This document shows positions 10,649 to 21,019 of a DNA stretch of 64,000 nucleotides, in pieces. The notes beneath the pieces are model-generated. The model was given only the letters and a program-made list of their open reading frames with translations, was not told the DNA's origin and did no database searches. Source of the DNA: Lantana camara (lineage: Eukaryota > Streptophyta > Magnoliopsida > Lamiales > Verbenaceae); the NCBI GenBank assembly GCA_037501455.1, contig CM074865.1, forward strand, positions 32,966,501 through 33,030,500, given 5' to 3'. How positions within the stretch are numbered: the first letter of the stretch is position 1; each line of letters starts with the position of its first letter. The position numbers and the translations under genes were made by a program.

Positions 10649-11563
10649 CTGAACTTCTCAACTGGGAGAATAGAAGACTCATCGGGATAATGTTTCTGAA
10701 GCTGCGAGACATGAAACACATTGTGAATCCCGGTCAAACTCGGTGGTAAATCAAGTCTGTAGGCTACTTCCCCAACTCGATCAAGGATCTCAAAGGGGCC
10801 TAAGTAGCGAGGGTTAAGCTCCTCGCCTTTACCAATCCCAGTATACCCTTTTCTAGGAGATGCCTTTAAAAAGACCTTATCTCCTTTCTCAAACTCTAAG
10901 GGTCGTCTTCTCTTATCTGCATAACTTTTCTGCCGATCTTGTGTCGCTTTCAACCTCTGCCGAATAACTTTCACCCTCTCAATGGTATCTTGAATCTCCT
11001 TAGGTTTCTTAGCTCTTTCGAGCTTTCCATCTTTAGTCCATCTCCACTCGTCAATATCCCAAAAGAGAGGGGAGCGGCATTTCCTTCCATACAAAGCCTC
11101 ATACGGTGCCATGCCAATAGAAGACCGGAAGCTGTTGTTGTAGGCATACTCAATCAAATCTAACTGTTCATCCCACGAATCCTGATAATCCAAGGCACAA
11201 GCACGAAGCATGTCCTCGAGATATCTTATTAGCCGGTCAGACTGGCCATCCGTCTGTGGGTGGAATGCAGTACTAAATTGAAGTTTCGTCCCCAAACACT
11301 TCTGTAATTCCTGCCAAAAATTGGATGTGAACAGAGGATCCCTGTCCGACACAATGCTGACCGGTGCCCCATGTAATCTAACAATCTCCTTCCAATATAA
11401 CCGGGCCAACTTAGGAACCTTATCGGACATCTTTACCTTAAGAAAATGCGCTGACTTTGTCAACCGATCAATAATCACCCAAATTCCATCGGAACCTCCT
11501 TTGGTCCTTGGCAAGCCGACACAAAGTCCATTGTCACTTGCTCCCACTTCCACTCGGGTAAGA
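10633..11563 (-). pseudogene. Gypsy G-A integrase core and GPY/F domain
   Basis: Minus-strand integrase from the catalytic core onwards. It shows GIWVIIDRLTKSAHF, VSDRDPLF (second catalytic Asp), FHPQTDGQSDRLIRYLEDML, EALYGRKCRSPL, and the GPY/F region (NPRYLGPFEILDR...HNVFHVSQLQ). The residue after GQS, usually the catalytic Glu, is Asp here. A one-base deletion near 11517 puts the first catalytic Asp out of frame. The frame extends artificially to 11676 into LTR DNA. The upstream part of pol is missing: at about 11564 the coding sequence meets an LTR fragment. Confidence 0.85.
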
Positions 11564-11943
11564 GCAAGTCCAAGGTGCACTAAACTAGTTAGGCCCTCGA
11601 GTCCCTCACAAATCCCGTCTCTACAAAACGAGCCAAGAACCCAAATAAAACAAACTCTAAAACACGTAACGGGCATGCAAACACGTTTCTAACTCACATA
11701 TGTCACACATACCAAGATTTCACAAAAATCGGAATTAAATCCAGACACGTACAAAGCAAATTCCGAGGCATGTAGTCATAAACGTTAAAACTGAAGTTAT
11801 AAGTTAAACAAATAATTACAATCAATTTCACATAATCACATATTCAATAAAATAACAAACATTTGCATAATTAAATAATTTAAAAGCGTAATTAACACTC
11901 TCGTTACAACGTACCTGAACGGTCGGACGAGCAGGATGTTACA
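11564..11943 (-). mobile_element. Start fragment of a G-A-related gypsy LTR
   Basis: On the minus strand it starts TGTAACATCCTGC at 11943 and resembles the first 380 bp of the 7389-10425 LTR collinearly but with considerable divergence, so it is a related subfamily or an old copy. It is joined directly to mid-integrase coding sequence at about 11564, a deletion or recombination junction. The flank at 11944-11948 (GAGCC) does not match the flank at the other end of the block (TCTTA, 3515-3519). Confidence 0.65.
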
Positions 11944-12248
11944 GAGCCTAATCACCACATCCACTATTTGTTGGACTCATCGACTTGGAGTGGTTTCTAA
12001 TCCGACCTTGAGTTAGGGCTTATTTCATGTGTCATTCACCTAATGACAAAGTCCCTAATAACCTTATGGATTAGAGGAGTTCTAATACATGCGTACATAA
12101 TGGAAACACACAAAACACATATAGCACATAAAGAAGTGTTTGCCTATGATAATAATCAATCATTTATTATTCAAAGATTGTCTGTGATTAAAGAAGAGTC
12201 CCAAAGCATATTACGTCGAATGGGCTTTCTAGGGCACTATTCCCAACA
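11944..12248 (-). mobile_element. 3' LTR fragment of an old copia element
   Basis: On the minus strand it starts TGTTGGGAATAGTGCCCTAG at 12248, clearly related to the C1 copia LTR start but diverged, and includes matches to its ATCACAGACAATCTTTGAAT segment. It is truncated at 11944 by the gypsy LTR fragment. It follows a polypurine tract and RNase H remnants, so it is the 3' LTR. Confidence 0.8.
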
Positions 12249-12263
12249 ATCTCCCACTTGCCC
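12249..12263 (-). other. Polypurine tract of the old copia
   Basis: The minus strand reads GGGCAAGTGGGAGAT directly before TGTTGGGAATAG, the same tract that precedes every C1 3' LTR in the window. Confidence 0.8.
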
Positions 12264-13059
12264 GTAAAAGCCATTTAGGTACTCTAAGTCCCATCTTCTC
12301 AAGATACACTTTGAGAGTCTATTGACTTTGGGCGTTTCCAAAGTGGATCTACTATTCTATCTGCGGATGTGACTCTCTTATTTGTACATCTCTAAGGAAA
12401 CACTTTTTCCTTACCAAGTGATTTTTAATCACGTGTTGGTCTTTTGGTGAGGTCTTAGTTTTCTTACTTGAGCAACCATCCATTTAATCAAATGATACGA
12501 TCATGGATTCGTTTCATGCTAGGAACTTCATCTAATTAGTTAGATGGAGTTTCTTACCCAAACAATCAACTTAGCAGTATTGAATACATCTAAGTTCTCA
12601 ACTACAATATTCATGTTTTTACAACGTCCATGCTTAGAACACCTTTCCAACACGTTGCTTACCATTTAGGTAGAAGTTGTATCCTTTCAATGATTTTGCA
12701 ATCATCTATGTTTGATGCAACGATTACATCAAAATATTCTTTGATGACAAGATCTTATTCAGCTCTATAAAGATATATCCTGATCTTTTCTAAAGTACTC
12801 TGAGGGCATATTTTACAGCAGTCCGGTGACCTTTTCTAATGTCATATTAGATTCGGCCCACTACGCTTAGTGTTGCGCCATATCAAGTCTAGTACACAAC
12901 ATTGAACATATTATGCACCCTTTCACTTAAAAGGGTTTTTGGACATTCTAACTTTCTTAAAGTTATCTTAGGACATATACTCTTCAAAAGAGATGTTTCA
13001 CTGTCCATACTAAACTATTTTAGTGTCGTGGTTATGCACTCGATTGTGATAATCATTCA
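12264..13059 (-). pseudogene. Old copia RT end and RNase H, heavily decayed
   Basis: No long frame remains, but the minus strand translated across frames follows the C1 copia RNase H order: a stretch like MYAMLCTRPDVAYALSV (near 12890), HRTAVKYALR (12810), GYNFYLNGKQRVGKV (12650) and the AAGATGGGACTTAGAG end just before the polypurine tract. Many stops and indels occur. It continues at 30939-31473 across the 17.9-kb copia array inserted in it. Confidence 0.75.
13055..13059. repeat. Target-site duplication ATTCA, left copy
   Basis: ATTCA directly precedes the C1 LTR start TGTTAGGAATAG and recurs at 30939-30943 after the third LTR. Confidence 0.9.
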
Positions 13060-14177
13060 TGTTAGGAATAGTGCCCTAAAAGCCGATTGTATATCTGCTT
13101 TGTACTTTTCCTTATTGTAATCACAGACAATCTTTGAATAAAATAACGAATTGAGGTAACACTTCTTTATATGCTCTTGTTTAGTATGAGAACTCCCCTA
13201 ATCCTGATGACTTTAGGACTCTACCATTTAGGTGAAATAGTTCATGAAACGAGCCCTATATCACATAAGTCATGATTAGTAAAATACTCCAAGCCGATGA
13301 GTCCTACAGATAGTAGGAGTGTCAACCTGACTCCTCTAAGGCTTGCTTGTGGGATCACGCCCTTAAGAAGGACCACCTTGTTTCATGGAGGTGCAACGTA
13401 TATAGTTGATACGTGCGTGATACATGAGTGTGCTTACTTCCATAAGTAAGTTCACTGAGGTGCCCTGTTTGAGAAGATTCCTAAATGGGAAAGGAAGTTT
13501 CTATTTCAGGAAATGGAAACATCCAGATTAGGAAATATCTCACGAGTCATTGATGCGATTAATTGATCCTTAGACTTGAGGTTCCATGTTACTTTATGAG
13601 TTAACTCTGTAGTCTTAGGTATAAGCTTTAAAGGGTGTCGCCTTAGACAACTGATTCAAGGCGTATGTTGGGGCTGCACAAGTGACTCATGAAAGTGAAT
13701 GAGAATCAAGAAAGGACCTACACTTGCATTTGCTAGGTGATCTCTTATTGTGTAAGTCATTCATATGCCATATGGAGTCCTTGGCCAAGGCAGTAGATCA
13801 AGACATCAAGAAAAGGGTTTCTTGGATTGAGATTAAATGGATATGAAATGCACTTAGCTTTGTGACCAGACTATTAGGGTTCTGATTATTCCCTTACCCT
13901 AGATCATGGTTGAGAGATAGTAAGTAGGAGAATTGTATCTCACATGAATCAATGACTTAAAGGTTCTGTCGAATCGAGACATTCCAATTCAGCTAGGGGT
14001 TAAACACCTGTTGCTAGACTAAGGTCGTTTAATCTGTGGACTAATTAATTATTTAGTGAATTAATTAATTAGGGTCACTGCTAATTGAATTGAGAACCTA
14101 GAGGGTCAAACACAACAACTTGGTTACATGAGTTGAGGCTTTAAAATGATTAAACGAGTTAATCAAGCCGAGTGGGT

Positions 14178-14215
14178 TCCACACGTGTGAAACCACACGT
14201 GTGGGTCACGTGAGG
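14178..14215. promoter_or_regulatory. G-box cluster in LTR1 U3
   Basis: Closely spaced ACGTG-containing motifs (CACACGTGTG, ACACGTGTGG, TCACGTGAG) about 350 bp upstream of the TATA box. CACGTG is the core bound by plant bZIP and bHLH factors. Activity is inferred from the motif only. Confidence 0.5.
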
Positions 14216-14561
14216 AGCACGCGTATATATATATTGTATATATATGTTAAATAATTAAATGTGTTAATTATTTAATAGACTTTGGTTTAATTTTGAATTA
14301 AAAAGAAAGTCTTATTTTGGAGAAAAATAATCTAGTTAATTAATTACGAATTAATTAATTAGATAAAATAAGTTATTTATTTATTTAATAAATAAAGTAT
14401 AATAATATCCAAAAGGGTTTGGTTATTTTAGCTATCTTAAAAGTTGATTTGAGTAAGAATTCAAAGTCAAAGTTGGAATTATTTGATGATCAATTAATAA
14501 GAGAGAGAGGGAGCAAATCCTTAGTCCATAAGGACTAGGATCGGCCGCCCCTCCTCTTGGC

Positions 14562-14587
14562 TATATATTGGGGAGCTCGAGCTCCCC
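14562..14587 (+). promoter_or_regulatory. TATA box and adjoining perfect palindrome, LTR1
   Basis: TATATAT at 14562-14568 is followed by the 18-bp perfect palindrome GGGGAGCTCGAGCTCCCC at 14570-14587. The pair recurs in LTR2 and LTR3 (22560-22585 and 30560-30585). Transcription would be expected to start about 30 bp downstream of the TATA box, so the palindrome lies at or just before the RNA start. Confidence 0.6.
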
Positions 14588-14950
14588 TTGATGATTGATT
14601 GAATTCTTTTGGTTCATGTGTTGCTCACCATCCTTTCTCCAAGATAAATTAAACCCTAGGTTAAGCCTAAACACTAACTAGAGAACTAGAATCCTTACTA
14701 GTTAGATTATAGTGAAGTTGGTGGACTATCTGTAGAGAGCTTCAAGTTAGAAGTTTTAAAGATTCGAGCTTTACCAAGGAGAGGCAAGCCGCGACAAGAG
14801 CGTTCTTGGGTGGCTTGAAATGTTGCAAGAAAGATTATTGAAAAGTAAGTCTCTAATCTCTACGAATTTGGATAGACGATTGCGAGTATTCGATCCTTTT
14901 GTTGGAAAAGTTTTAAACTTCCGCTGCTTTCTGCTTCTTATTTTCCAAAA

Positions 14951-17143
14951 AGTGGTGTCAGAGCCACCTCGTTAATCGTGTTTCTGATTCATTTCGATTA
15001 AACTGAATTTGGTAGAAATTTTTAGGCTTGATGCGATTGAGTATTTGTAATTGTTTTAGAAAGCCTGAATTACGAAACTGTATTTTTCCTGAAAGTTTCT
15101 GAAAACTGTTTTGTAAAATTCGTTTTGAAAACTGTTTAGGATTTGAAACTGTATAAACTGTTTTTGGATTTCTTGGATTGGTTTTGCTTTTGAACGAAAA
15201 CACGAAACAAAAAGCCTGGATTACGAACAAGCGAAACCCCGCGCGCGAAGGCGTCGCGCGCGTGGGCTTCGCGCTCACCGCCCGTCTAACCCAGGCGCGA
15301 GCCCATCGTCCGCCCACGCTGGGTGAGAATCCCGCAAGGCGTGCGGGATTGCTCGCCCAACCGCCCGCAAGCTTCCGACAGGGCCGCGCGCAGCGTGCGC
15401 ACTCGTGCGGCCTTGGCCGCGCGCTGTGCGTGCCTGCCTCGCCGCGCCTGCGACGCGCGCAGCCCTTCGCGTACGGGCCCCTTTTTTCTCGTAATCCGTT
15501 TTCGTATTTTGTGCAATCCAGTCCCAATTTTATTCATTTTATTAAAACTTGTTTTTAATTAAAATAATTTATTTTGAATAAAAATTAAAATTGGAATTTT
15601 TTGAGAAATAGAAATGGTTTATAATTTTGGGAAACTACATCTTTGATAAAATTATTAATTTTCAGAAATTAATTGGAATTTTATTTGTTTTGGTAATTTG
15701 GGATTTATTGAAAATTTTTATAAATAAGACTCGCATCAAGTCATGTTTTAAGTCATTAGGACTTGAAACGGGAATTTTAATTTATTGGCTAAATTTAAAT
15801 TCTTGCAAGTTGCATGTTAGGTGATCATGAGTTTAGACTTATGTATGGTCTTAATTTATACACATGGATGGTTTAAATTGGGGTTGGAGCCCTATTGTTG
15901 CGTTTTTCAATTGAGGTTGGAGCCTCACTTATGTGCGTACTGTTATGTGATTTATTATGTGGCTTTCCATATTACTGTTTTTGAGGCCGGGGTATGCCCC
16001 GTCTATTTATCTAAGGCCAATATGAAGATTGAGCCTTATTACTTTTCAGTACTTTTTCATTTTTTGAGAGTAGAATAGGTGGTGAGGTTTTATTTTCATT
16101 TTGGAGACAATGCACCCATGGAGTAAGATGGACCACATTCAAGTAACAAGGAGGCCATAAGTGAAGACCCCTCAAAATGTTAGGGAGGGGAATCTCAATT
16201 GTAAAATGTAATAGTGATAGGGCTCGTATTTTGTTGCCGTTTTCCCTTATGTGATTTAAACTGTTTATGTGGCATGTATGTTAGAACTTGTGATTGTGGA
16301 GTGGCTCCCATGTATCACTCATAAGATAGGTAAAACCCATGATCATCTCATGTTAGTATCATCCTAGGACATGTTATCTGTTTATGTGCTTGTTTGAAAT
16401 GCATTTAAGTTGTACTTACATTAATCAAGAATAATAAAATTGGATAACATATATGTTGGTGAGGTCGAACCAGACAACTCTCCAGTTGATTCGAAAATTC
16501 CCATTAAATATTAAGCTAATTTCGAACAAATATGTGTTTAATTCGAGATGCAAATTTCGAATTAAATTCCTTGCATTCCATCAATAGGTTTTAAGTTTAG
16601 TAAGTGAAGCTAGTTATTGTCCGCAAGTCGTGGGATAGCTAGTGGATCTTATTAGTACTTAGTTACCTAATTGATCATTTAAATGATCAATTTTTCGTGA
16701 TCAATTTTGGCAAGGGCGATGTCCGCGAGTCGTGGTTCGTTCGAACTAAGTTTTGATCATGATCTTATGATTGATGGGTCTAGCTTAACGCCTAAGTAAA
16801 TATGGATGTTGCACGAGTCGCGGGTCCATATTGAAAGAAAGGTGATGCAAAAACAATTACTAAGAGTTCTAAAGGTGTTAGAATTGGTAAGTTGTACCTA
16901 CCTAGGGTTCTTACTTAGAATGTCCGCGAGTCGTGGGTTCGAGGTAAAATGCCTAAGATCTTAGTACCCATTGGGAAACGTGTTCCTCTTAGATCTTTGG
17001 GAATTGTAGATCTTTGAAAAATAGTGGGAGCTACATTAGATTAAAGACCTTATCTTTTGCATAACGTTATAATTCAGCATGCTCACTAGTTCTCTGTCTT
17101 ACCATTTAGGTCGTAGATTCTGTGATTCTCTACGTGTTTTGAA
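14951..17143 (+). other. C1 array internal region 1: primer site and long leader
   Basis: Non-coding leader of about 2.2 kb between LTR1 and gag. A changed primer site TGGTGTCAGAGC lies at 14953-14964 (one mismatch to the standard TGGTATCAGAGC, shared with internal region 2). A very GC-rich island at about 15235-15480 holds a hairpin (ATCCCGCA...TGCGGGAT, 15329-15349). A 20-bp perfect palindrome lies at 16671-16690, and four GTCCGCGAGTCGTGGG-type motifs at about 16619, 16721, 16811 and 16921. The reading frames at 15178-15558 and 15821-16078 are not conserved in length among copies and are probably chance. Confidence 0.8.
16619..16937 (+). repeat. Four spaced GTCCGCGAGTCGTGGG-type motifs (internal region 1)
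   Basis: Near-copies at about 16619-16634, 16721-16736, 16811-16826 and 16921-16937, spaced 90-110 bp. All four recur at the same relative places in the other copies (24618-24936, 42497-42815, 56128-56443). Role unknown. Confidence 0.75.
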
Positions 17144-17993
17144 ATGACAACCAAAAACCCTCTTGTATCGATCCTCGAGTCAAACAAGTTGATTGGTCCC
17201 AATATTCTGATTGGCTGAGGAATCTGAAAATCATTTTAGATTCTGAGAAGAGAACTTATGTTCTCTTCGAAGGGGAGCCTAGTCCCGAAGGGGACGCTCC
17301 CACTCGGGCCGAGCGGGACGCGATAAAAAATGGAAGGATGATAATCTCTAAGCTCTTTTCCTTATGTTGGCTAACATGTCTCCGGACTTTCAAAGGCAAC
17401 ATGAGGCCACGGAATTTTCTTGGGAGATTTACGACCACTTAGAGCAACTTTACCGCCCTCATGAACGTGTTACAAGGTATAACACTTCAAAGAAATTGTT
17501 TCACTTGAGAATGAGGGAAGGCTCAAGTGTCCATGAATATGGACTCAAGTTTCTCGCCCTTACTGAGAAACTTTCTTCCATGGACATGCCACTGAAAGAT
17601 GAGCTTTCAGTGGACTTGTTGCTAGCCTCGCTCCCACCATCATTCAACCCATTTGTCCTTAACTTCAATATGAATCATGCTGGTGCTACTATAGCTGAGC
17701 TGATTAGTCAGTTTGTGACTGCTAAAAGCACGATCAAGAAGGACAATAAGGTTCTGATGGTGAATGCTCCATCTTCCTCTTCTGGGCTTTCTAAAGGTAA
17801 GGGCAAGAAAGCCCAAAAGAAGAAGAAGAATCCCCTTGGGCCCACTGGTGGCGTTTCGAAGGGGAAGGCCCAAAAGAAGAAGCGTGATCAGAAAGAGGAT
17901 GTTTGCTTCCATTGTGGCAAAGCAGGACATTGGAGGAGAAACTGCCCAGAGTACAAGGCTACTTTAAAGAAAGGTATTTTCTCGTTGAAATAA
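17144..17993 (+). pseudogene. C1 array gag, copy 1 (broken)
   Basis: The start codon at 17144 opens MTTKNPLVSILESNK; better-preserved copies begin MATKNPLVSI at 43023 and 56652. A one-base deletion near 17205 and a stop near 17348 break the N-terminal half. The frame 17364-17993 (209 residues) is the copia gag domain (WEIYDHLEQLYRPHERV, LFHLRMREGSSVHEYG, LLLASLPPSFNPFV), a lysine-rich linker, and a CCHC zinc knuckle at residues 181-194. It ends at 17993 because of a one-base deletion in the join to protease. Confidence 0.88.
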
Positions 17994-18544
17994 ATCTTTC
18001 TATTAATTCTAGTTCTTGGGTACTTGATACCGATTGTGGAACTCATATCTGTAATGATGTACAGATGCTAAGTGAAGTCCAACAACTCAAAGAAGGAGAA
18101 TGTGTCTTGAAGATCGGCAATGGCTCAAATGTTGAAGCTCGAGCTTTAGGCACAATTAGATTAGATTTAGGTAGTTTTGAGTTAGTTTTAAATAAAGTCC
18201 TTTATGTACCGAGCATTATTTGTAATATAATTTCAGTTCCAATTTTAGATTGTGAAGGTTATGAAACTTATATTAAGAATGGTAAATACTTTATCAAACG
18301 GAACAACTCTTCCGTTCACATCGGTACTCTAATTAATGGACTTTATCTAACTCAGAATATCAATATTATGAATATACAATGAGAAACAAAACGTAAGAGA
18401 GATGACAAAGTTTCAGCTCCCTTATGACACGCTAGATTAGGACACATTTCCAATACCAGAATTAGCAAGATAAACACTTTAGGATCATTCTCTGAAAATG
18501 ATCTCAAATACTTAACTTCTTGCGAATCCTGTCTCAAAGGAAAG
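17978..18544 (+). pseudogene. C1 array protease and integrase N-terminus, copy 1
   Basis: The frame 17903-18382 reads the aspartic protease. The catalytic DTG is DTD here (Gly changed at 18032-18034, DTDCGTHIC), which should disable cleavage; the change is shared with copy 2. After a TGA at 18380-18382 the same frame continues with the integrase HHCC zinc domain (HARLGHIS...CESCLKGK). A second TGA at 18425-18427 is private to this copy. Confidence 0.85.
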
Positions 18545-19618
18545 ATGTCCAAAGTTCCTTTTAAAGGAACTGTGGAACGTGCCACTAAGGTTTTAGATTT
18601 GATCCATTCCGATGTTTGTGGACCGCTTAGTGTAAGCACTAGAAACAATCATCAGTATTTCATAACCTTTACCGATGACTTTAGTCGATATGGTTATGTA
18701 TACTTAATGAAATATAAGTCTGAAGCTTTTGAGAAATTCCTAGAATTTCAAAAGGAGGTTGAGAACCAAACTGGTCACAAGATCAAAGCACTTCGATCTG
18801 ATCGAGGAGGCGAGTATCTTAGTGAAGAATTCCTTAATCATCTCAAAGATAATGGGACTATCTCTCAGTGGACACCTCCGGGAACTCCTCAACTCAATGG
18901 AGTTTCTGAGAGAAGGAATCGAACCCTACTCGATATGGTTTGTTCCATGATGAGTTTCGCTGACTTACCACCTTCTTTCTGGGGTTATGCCTTAGAAAGT
19001 GCAGCAAAGATTTTCAATCTAGTTCCCTCTAAATCAGTCCCTAAAACGCCCTATGAAATGTGGCATGGTAAAATCCCTAGTTATTCTTACTTGAGAATTT
19101 GGGGTTGTCCTGCTTACGTAAAGAGGACAATGGGAGATAAGTTAGAATCTCGTTCTAACTTATGCTACTTTGTAGGTTATCCTAAGGAATCCATAGGATA
19201 CTACTTCTATGATCAATCTGATCAAAAGGTGTTTGTTTGCAGAAATGCCACTTTTCTGGAGGAACCGTTCCTTAAAGAAAAGAAAGGCAAGATCATAGAA
19301 TTAGAAGAAGTACAAAGTGATCCCACACCACCTACTGAAGAAACGTCCCCTTCTGACCAACCGCAACCAATCTCGAATTTCGATACATATAGATTCTTCC
19401 ATGAGATCTCTCAAAAGGATAATGATCCTTTAATATATGAGCAGGCACTTTCAGATTCTGACTCTGAACAGTGGATAGAAGCCATGAAATCCAAAATGGA
19501 TTCCATGAACTCCAACCATGTTTGGACCTTGGTAGATTTACCTGATGGGGTCAAACCCATAGGTTGCAAATGGATCTTTAAGAGAAAGCTTGGAGTTGAT
19601 GGAAGCATTGCAGCCTAA
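18545..19618 (+). pseudogene. C1 array integrase and RT start, copy 1
   Basis: 357-residue frame: Ty1/copia integrase with the DD35E triad at residues 23 (SDVCGPL), 86 (RSDRGGEY) and 122 (NGVSER), then the C-terminal region (GYPKESIGYYFYDQSDQKVFV), a proline-rich linker and the first RT residues (VKPIGCKWIFKRKLG). It ends in TAA at 19616-19618, where other copies read a Tyr codon. A short linker segment (about 45 bp) present at 45270-45330 in the 38843 copy is missing near 19392. Confidence 0.88.
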
Positions 19619-20341
19619 AAGGAAAGACTGGTTGCAAAAGGATTCACTCAAAGACCCGGCGTGGACTTTGATGAAACCTTTTCGCCAGTTGCAATGCAAA
19701 AGTCTATTCGGATCATGCTTGCCATTGCTGTATATTATGACTATGAGATATGGCAAATGGATATGAAAACTGCCTTTCTCAATGGAGATATTGATAAAGA
19801 CATTTATATGGAACAACCCATAGGTTTCACATTCAGTGGGAGTGAACGAAAGGTTTGCAAACTCCAAAGATCAATCTATGGATTGAAACAGGCTTCTAGG
19901 AATTTGAACATTCGATTTGATGAATCAGTCAAAGCGTTTGGGTTCATTCAAACTTCGAATGAATCATGTGTGTATAGAAAGGAATTGGAGACCTCAGTGC
20001 AATTCTTAGTACTTTATGTTGATGGCATCCTTCTTATTGGGAATTCGAAGGATGACATGAAAGTAACTAAGTTATGGTTATCAAACCAATTCGAGATGAA
20101 AGATCTTGGTGATGCGTCCTATATCCTTGGAATTAAAATCTATCGAGATAGATCTAGAAGGTTAATAGGACTATCACAGTCGATGTACATTGACAAAGTA
20201 TTGAAGAGATTCAATATGGAATCAGCAAAAGTTAAGAACCTTCCTATGAGTATAGGAACCTCTCTCTCTAAGAAGATTTGCCCTAAGACTAACCTTGAGA
20301 AGGAAAGAATGACTCATACACCTTATGCATCAGCAATATGA
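19619..20341 (+). pseudogene. C1 array reverse transcriptase, copy 1 (YVDG)
   Basis: The frame 19661-20341 (226 residues) covers RT from FDETFSPVAMQKSIR to the thumb. The catalytic YVDD box reads YVDG (second Asp changed to Gly at 20024-20026), which removes a metal-binding residue. The frame ends with TGA at 20339-20341, where intact copies have Gly. Both changes recur in copy 2. Confidence 0.88.
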
Positions 20342-21003
20342 AGCATAATGTATGCAATGTTATGTACTCGACCGGATGTGGCTTATGAACTTAGTGTAAC
20401 AAGTCGTTTCCAATCTGACCCTGGAGATGGTCACCGGGCTGCCGTGAAGAATATTCTTAAGTACTTGAAAAGTACTAAAGATTTATTCTTAGTTTACGGA
20501 GGTCAGAAAGATCTTACTGTCGAAGGATACTGCGATGCAAGCTTTGCATCTGACTTAGATGATTTTAAGTCAATGTCAGGATACATTTTCTGCCTAAACG
20601 CAGAGCAGTGGGTTGGAAGAGTTCCAAGCAAACCACCACTGCAGATTCAACCACTGAGGCCGAATACTTAGCTACAAATGATGCAGCTAAGGAAGGTGTT
20701 TGGATTAGAAACTTCATTTAAGAGTTGAATGTTGTTCTTAGCATGAAAGACCCCATTACTGTGTTTTGTGACAACACTGGGGCGGTTGCTCAAGCAAGAG
20801 AACCAAGATCTCACCAACGGACCAAGCACATTATGAGGAAGTATCACCTAATCCGTGATATTATCAAAAGAGAAGATGTACAAATTGAGAGGGTCGCATC
20901 AGCAGAGAACGTGGCAGATCCACTTAGTAAACCCCTTAGTCGAGAAGCTTTCCAAGGTCATCTTCAGAAGATGGGACTTAGAATAGCTTTAGAATGGCTT
21001 TGA
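20342..21003 (+). pseudogene. C1 array RNase H, copy 1 (broken)
   Basis: Frames 20348-20671 and 20725-21003 encode the RT connection and RNase H: MYAMLCTRPDVAYELSV, VEGYCDASFASDLDDFKS (Asp of the active site), then after a frameshift near 20600 TEAEYLA and DNTGAVAQAREPRSHQRTKHI. A stop lies at about 20718. The domain ends before the polypurine tract (21006-21019). Confidence 0.85.
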
Positions 21004-21005
21004 CG

Positions 21006-21019
21006 GGCAAGTGGGAGAT
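21006..21019 (+). other. Polypurine tract before LTR2
   Basis: GGCAAGTGGGAGAT directly before the LTR2 start at 21020. Confidence 0.8.

Larger units (their letters stand above)
13060..14950 (+). repeat. C1 array LTR1 (original 5' LTR)
   Basis: 1891 bp. It starts TGTTAGGAATAGTGCCC (family standard) and ends CCAAAA, where other C1 LTRs end CCAACA. It has lost about 27 bp near 13185 relative to LTR2. It contains the G-box cluster near 14178-14215, a TATA box at 14562-14568 and the palindrome GGGGAGCTCGAGCTCCCC at 14570-14587. Confidence 0.9.

Noticed and set aside
14953..14964. A tRNA gene at TGGTGTCAGAGCC
   Set aside because: It is the altered primer-binding site, a short complement of a tRNA end. 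No cloverleaf surrounds it.
15178..15558. 126-residue frame in the GC-rich leader island (also 23176-23493, 41011-41421, 52385-52744)
   Set aside because: Long frames on several strands at once are expected in GC-rich DNA. The islands differ strongly between copies and no frame or domain is conserved.
15821..16078. 85-residue cysteine-containing frame in the copia leader, repeated at 23820-24077
   Set aside because: It is shortened by a stop in C1-b (41696-41881) and changed in C1-c (53070-53273), so it is probably not a conserved protein.
16619..16937. CRISPR-like regular repeats
   Set aside because: Only four imperfect units with long conserved, non-variable spacers, in a plant retrotransposon leader. 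No cas genes.
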